This document shows positions 61,090 through 64,000 of a stretch of 64,000 nt of DNA, piece after piece; position 1 is the stretch's first letter; each line of letters opens with the position of its first letter. The notes under the pieces were generated by a model. It searched no databases. It saw only the letters and a program-made list of their open reading frames with translations, and was not told the DNA's origin. Origin of the DNA: Oceanihabitans sediminis (GTDB taxonomy: Bacteria > Bacteroidota > Bacteroidia > Flavobacteriales > Flavobacteriaceae); the NCBI RefSeq assembly GCF_003337215.1, contig NZ_QPIG01000001.1:992001-1056000 (forward strand), given 5' to 3'. Position numbers and translations under genes: made by a program.

Positions 61090-61604
61090 TTTAAGTTTTT
61101 ATTAGGGTTAGGGTAAATTTTATTTCCGTTATGTAGCCATTTGCTCCATTCTTCAGAAAAAGTATGCACATCATCGGTTTCTTCTTTCTCTAAGTTATAG
61201 GTTGGGAAGTTGTTGTTTTTCCATTCAAATATACCGCCGTATAAATTGCGTACATTGGTATAACCTGCTTTGTGAAGTTGTTCTGCTATCCTTTCAGACC
61301 GAACACCAAGAGAACAATATACAACTATATGTTCTTGTTTGTTTTTTAGTAGTGTGCTAGTTTCTTCTAAATTGAAATTATTAAAACCAATATGAAAGGC
61401 TCCTTTTATGTGACTTATTTGAAATTCATCAATTTCTCGCGCATCTAAAATTATAGCTTTAGTTTTTGGCATTGCCAATTCTTGAACAGAAATATACGGA
61501 ACACTTTTAGTATTAAGCTTATTTAGTAATTCTGAAAGATTTTCTTGTGAAAAACCTATTGCCGAAAACAATAAAACAAATATGTATAAGATGCTTTTTT
61601 TCAT
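61086..61604 (-). CDS. Rhodanese-domain secreted protein
   Basis: The 172-residue protein has a signal peptide (ending IGFS) and a rhodanese domain: AIILDAREIDEFQISHIKGA and the active-site loop VYCSLGVRSERIA with Cys. It would act in the periplasm on sulfur, selenium or arsenic chemistry; rhodanese-like folds also occur in arsenate reductases. It is co-transcribed with arsS. Confidence 0.88.
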   Translation of the reverse strand: MKKSILYIFVLLFSAIGFSQENLSELLNKLNTKSVPYISVQELAMPKTKAIILDAREIDEFQISHIKGAFHIGFNNFNLEETSTLLKNKQEHIVVYCSLGVRSERIAEQLHKAGYTNVRNLYGGIFEWKNNNFPTYNLEKEETDDVHTFSEEWSKWLHNGNKIYPNPNKNLK

Positions 61605-61619
61605 ATTTAGAATCCTTTG

Positions 61620-62690
61620 TTAATTGGAAGCCACCGTACCTTGACAGCTGCTTCCCGCTCCAGCGGTACAGCCATAACAATGTTGAGAAATCACAATATC
61701 GCGATCTTGTAATAAGCTTTCGTTGTATTCTGAAATATGTTTTACTTTACTATTTACAGGCAATTCTAGCATTTGATTAAAGTCACAATCGTATAAATAA
61801 CCATCCCAACTCACAGATAGTGTGTTTGTGCACATAACATTTTTAACTGCGGAAGGATTATAAGCTTCTACTAAAGCATACATATAATCTTCGTAGTTTT
61901 CTGAAGCTATAAGATAATCTAAAAATCTGCTAATAGGTAAATTTGTTATAGCAAATAAATTATGAAACTGAATATCGAAATCTTGCAATAAAGCCTTTTT
62001 GAAATCACGTTCTAAGGCAGCCTGGTCTCCTGGTAAAAATGCTCCGGAAGGGTTGTATACCAAGTCTAATTTTAAATTACTATTAGGTATACCGTAACCT
62101 ATGGCATTCAAATCTTTTAATGCTTGAATAGATTGTTTGAAAACACCATTACCACGCTGTTTGTCTGTTTTTCCTTGTGTCCAATGTGGCATAGAGGAAA
62201 CCACGTGAACCTTGTGTTTTTTGAAAAATTCCGGCAAGTCATGATATTTTTTATTAGCTCGAATAATGGTTAAGTTAGATCGAACAATAAAGTCTTTAAT
62301 TCCCGCTTTGGAAGCTTCTTCTACAAACCACTTAAAATTAGGATTCATTTCTGGAGCACCACCAGTTACATCTAGCGTATGGGCTCCAGTGTTTTTTATA
62401 ACCTCCAAACATTGTTGCATGGTTTCTTTGGTCATGATTTCTTTTCTGTCAGGACCAGCATCCACATGGCAATGTGTACAAACTTGATTGCACATATAGC
62501 CAACGTTTATTTGAAGAATTTCAAGTTTTTTTGGGCGTAATGGAAACTGATTGCTTTCTGCTATTTTTTTTGCAAAAGTTGGAAGTTCGCCATTTTGAAA
62601 AATACCATTAGAGAGAATTTCTAATTGTTTATTCGCCTGTGCTAATTTGCTTTCTCTTTTATGTAGGGATTGTGTTTTTAGTTTCGTCAT
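61620..62690 (-). CDS. arsS: ArsS-like radical SAM/Cys-rich domain protein
   Basis: ArsS uses SAM radically to transfer a 5'-deoxyadenosyl group to dimethylated arsenic. The cluster motif CNQVCTHC (Cys67, 71, 74) is followed by VDAGPDRKEIM and LDVTGGAPEMNPNFKWFV. The C-terminal Cys-rich domain ends with MCTNTLSVSWDGYLYDCDFNQ-type sequence and QHCYGCTAGAGSSCQG (Cys338, 341, 349). In some species a Cys here is selenocysteine; here all are TGT/TGC cysteine codons. At 356 residues it is full length. No arsM is nearby. Confidence 0.9.
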   Translation of the reverse strand: MTKLKTQSLHKRESKLAQANKQLEILSNGIFQNGELPTFAKKIAESNQFPLRPKKLEILQINVGYMCNQVCTHCHVDAGPDRKEIMTKETMQQCLEVIKNTGAHTLDVTGGAPEMNPNFKWFVEEASKAGIKDFIVRSNLTIIRANKKYHDLPEFFKKHKVHVVSSMPHWTQGKTDKQRGNGVFKQSIQALKDLNAIGYGIPNSNLKLDLVYNPSGAFLPGDQAALERDFKKALLQDFDIQFHNLFAITNLPISRFLDYLIASENYEDYMYALVEAYNPSAVKNVMCTNTLSVSWDGYLYDCDFNQMLELPVNSKVKHISEYNESLLQDRDIVISQHCYGCTAGAGSSCQGTVASN

Positions 62691-62743
62691 ATTAAAAGAT
62701 TAGACTTGCTTTTTAATTCGTTTACTTCATTAACTGCAGTCTA

Positions 62744-63079
62744 TTAACCGTCTAGCTTATTCACTTTATTCATCATTTGTACACCGTGAACTAAGGTTGC
62801 ACCACCGCGAATAGCTCCTGCAACGTGTAATGCTTCCATCATTTCTTCTTTGGTGATTCCACGTTGTAAGCCATCACCGGTATATGCGTCAATACAATAC
62901 GGACATTGAATAGTATGAGCAACCGCTAAAGCGATTAAAGATTTTTCTCTTTCAGAAAGGGAACCTTCTTTAAAAACCGAATTATAATACTCGAAGAATT
63001 TGCTTCCTAGCTCTTCGTTCCATTCAGAAATTTTACCAAATTTTTTAAGATCAGATGGGTCGTAATAAGTTTTTTGCAT
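62744..63079 (-). CDS. ArsS-associated AhpD/CMD-family protein
   Basis: The start at 63079 gives MQKTYYDPSDLKKFGKI; a longer frame upstream adds an untypical leader. The 111-residue carboxymuconolactone decarboxylase-like protein has CxxC in TIQCPYCIDAY (Cys59, Cys62) and ALHVAGAIRGGATLVHG. This is the peroxidase-like family that regularly accompanies ArsS. It heads the cluster 53 bases before arsS and may act in redox protection of the arsenic or selenium intermediate. Confidence 0.87.
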   Translation of the reverse strand: MQKTYYDPSDLKKFGKISEWNEELGSKFFEYYNSVFKEGSLSEREKSLIALAVAHTIQCPYCIDAYTGDGLQRGITKEEMMEALHVAGAIRGGATLVHGVQMMNKVNKLDG

Positions 63080-63118
63080 TTTGATGTTTAATAGGAGTTT
63101 TAAAAGTATGAATATACT

Positions 63119-63134
63119 GCTTCTGTCGAGAAGC
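63119..63134 (-). promoter_or_regulatory. Leader hairpin of ArsS-cluster transcript
   Basis: GCTTCT (63119-63124) and AGAAGC (63129-63134) form a 6-bp stem with a GTCG/CGAC loop between the promoter and the CMD gene. A regulatory role is only suggested by position. Confidence 0.4.
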
Positions 63135-63148
63135 GTGGCCGTACTTAA

Positions 63149-63156
63149 CAAAAATA
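63149..63156 (-). promoter_or_regulatory. -7 element of ArsS cluster
   Basis: TATTTTTG on the minus strand matches TAnnTTTG, 70 bases upstream of the CMD start. A -33 element at usual spacing is not clear. Confidence 0.5.
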
Positions 63157-63189
63157 TAAGATTATCTAAGTTCTATTTTTAGGGCAAAA

Positions 63190-63217
63190 AAAATCCCGGC
63201 TTTTCAGTCGGGATTTT
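63190..63217 (-). terminator. Terminator of guanine deaminase gene
   Basis: AAAATCCCGGC (63190-63200) pairs with GTCGGGATTTT (63207-63217) with one G-U pair; on the minus strand a long U run follows. It separates guaD from the ArsS cluster. Confidence 0.9.
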
Positions 63218-63238
63218 AATTTGAATAATTTCAGAAGT

Positions 63239-63712
63239 TTAATACTCTGTTTTATCTTCTTTTTGACTCCAAATTTTAAATGCTTCAATAGCTACTTCTG
63301 GAGCAACTCTTTCAAAAGGGATGCTTCTTTTTTCGTATGGTAACGGAATTTCTTTGTAGATAAATTCGTCGTCAAATCCTATGTCTGCAGCTTCTTTTTG
63401 GCTACTTCCATAGTATACTTTATCTGGTCTTGCCCAGTAAATTGCGCCTAAACACATAGGGCAAGGCTCGCATGAGGTGTACACTTCACAACCGTCTAAC
63501 TGAAAAGAGCCTAGGTTTTTACAAGCGTCTCTAATTGCAGTTACTTCAGCGTGTGCTGTTGGGTCATTTGTTGAGGTTACTTTATTGTTTCCTTTCCCAA
63601 CAATTTTTCCATCTTTAACAATAACGCAACCAAATGGTCCTCCTTCGTTATTATTCATTCCTTTTAAAGCTGCGTTAACAGCTTCCTGCATAAATTTTTC
63701 TTTCTCTGTCAT
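63239..63712 (-). CDS. guaD: Guanine deaminase
   Basis: This 157-residue cytidine-deaminase-fold enzyme converts guanine to xanthine. It closely follows Bacillus GuaD: NEGGPFGCVIVKDGKIVG, NDPTAHAEVTAIRDACK (zinc His and catalytic Glu), SCEPCPMCLGAIYWARPDKV (zinc cysteines) and GFDDEFIYKEIPLP. The start at 63712 (MTEKEKFMQE) fits; an ATG 99 bases upstream adds no conserved sequence. It has its own terminator. Confidence 0.92.
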   Translation of the reverse strand: MTEKEKFMQEAVNAALKGMNNNEGGPFGCVIVKDGKIVGKGNNKVTSTNDPTAHAEVTAIRDACKNLGSFQLDGCEVYTSCEPCPMCLGAIYWARPDKVYYGSSQKEAADIGFDDEFIYKEIPLPYEKRSIPFERVAPEVAIEAFKIWSQKEDKTEY

Positions 63713-63838
63713 AATATAATTAGTTTCTCTTTTTTGAAACCTAGTGTTTCTTAAAGATATTAAATTTCCTTTTTGTTTTGATATTTCGTAAGATTCCTTC
63801 TGAATATTCAAAAACGGTTTTGATATGTGACCCGTGTT

Positions 63839-64000
63839 TTAGTATTTAGCCGATTCCCCTTTTGGTAGGGAATCTTCTATAAAGTCACGTAAATCGTCGT
63901 TTGCTTTTATTAAATCTTCATTTCGTAAATACATCATATGTCCGCTTCTATATCCTTTAAAAGAGAAGCGGTCTTTCATTTTTCCGCTAGGATCTATTTG
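63839..64000 (-). CDS. S10-family peptidase, C-terminal part (cut by window)
   Basis: The last 53 codons of a minus-strand gene run off the window end. The protein shows KGYRSGHMMYLRNEDLIKA, where the His in GHMMY is the usual third catalytic residue of the serine carboxypeptidase (S10) family. Only this tail is visible, so the N-terminus and activity cannot be judged. Confidence 0.75.
   Translation of the reverse strand, partial: QIDPSGKMKDRFSFKGYRSGHMMYLRNEDLIKANDDLRDFIEDSLPKGESAKY

Noticed and set aside
61620-62690. Selenocysteine in ArsS
   Set aside because: Relatives may have selenocysteine in the Cys-rich domain, but all cysteines here are TGT/TGC and no in-frame TGA occurs.

Overview
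This window is AT-rich chromosomal DNA of a marine-type member of the Flavobacteriaceae (Bacteroidota). The signs are promoters of the form TTTG / TAnnTTTG, starts with little Shine-Dalgarno signal, type IX secretion C-terminal sorting domains, a DnaE polymerase with a fused proofreading exonuclease, a mevalonate pathway, and many SPI- or SPII-type signal peptides. No phage, insertion sequence with a transposase, CRISPR array or rRNA was seen.

Layout. 1-486: repeat-rich intergenic DNA with a REP-like palindrome and a direct repeat. 487-5334: an OmpA-family porin and a Wza/Wzc-type polysaccharide export pair with a long leader hairpin. 5473-8893: glutaryl-CoA dehydrogenase, TrmN6, RimM and S16, with a telomere-like TTAGGGA array at the rimM stop. 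9031-16258: a lipoprotein, dnaE, a fold-back repeat, trxA, a DUF58 protein with a TTG start, and tRNA-Asp. 16439-24850: small membrane proteins, a GT2/UPF0104 pair, a barrel protein-ruvC-hemW unit (hemW lacks a canonical start codon) and several conserved orphans. 25003-33131: a duplicated-domain secreted protein, twin STAS proteins, PhnA, two T9SS-exported proteins, an M20 dipeptidase and tRNA-Leu. 33277-39576: a flavoprotein, two mevalonate-pathway kinase-fold enzymes, a UbiA prenyltransferase, an RsuA-type pseudouridine synthase whose catalytic Asp reads as Gly, and a thioesterase. 39618-43829: a Crp/Fnr-type regulator next to a TolC/HlyD/ABC-2 permease export operon with an FNR-like box between them.

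44325-49149 is a tightly overlapping polyamine operon: arginine decarboxylase, agmatinase, a deoxyhypusine-synthase-like enzyme and a GNAT-nitrilase fusion. The last two probably convert the putrescine into something else; the end product is not known from sequence.

49761-63079 is a long run of minus-strand genes. Its promoter-proximal part (63079 to 57228) is the arsenosugar / rSAM-selenodomain-associated set: a CMD peroxidase-like protein, radical SAM ArsS, rhodanese, TIGR04282-type transferase, purine nucleoside phosphorylase, fatty-acid-hydroxylase-type membrane enzyme, DUF547 and TIGR04283-type glycosyltransferase. The distal part holds a flavoprotein/4Fe-4S membrane electron-transfer pair and polyprenol-phosphate-type glycosyltransferases. 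No arsenite methyltransferase or arsenic regulator lies in the window, so the element handled is not proven; a modified nucleoside-to-glycolipid pathway is the best reading. The window ends with guanine deaminase and the C-terminal end of an S10 peptidase.
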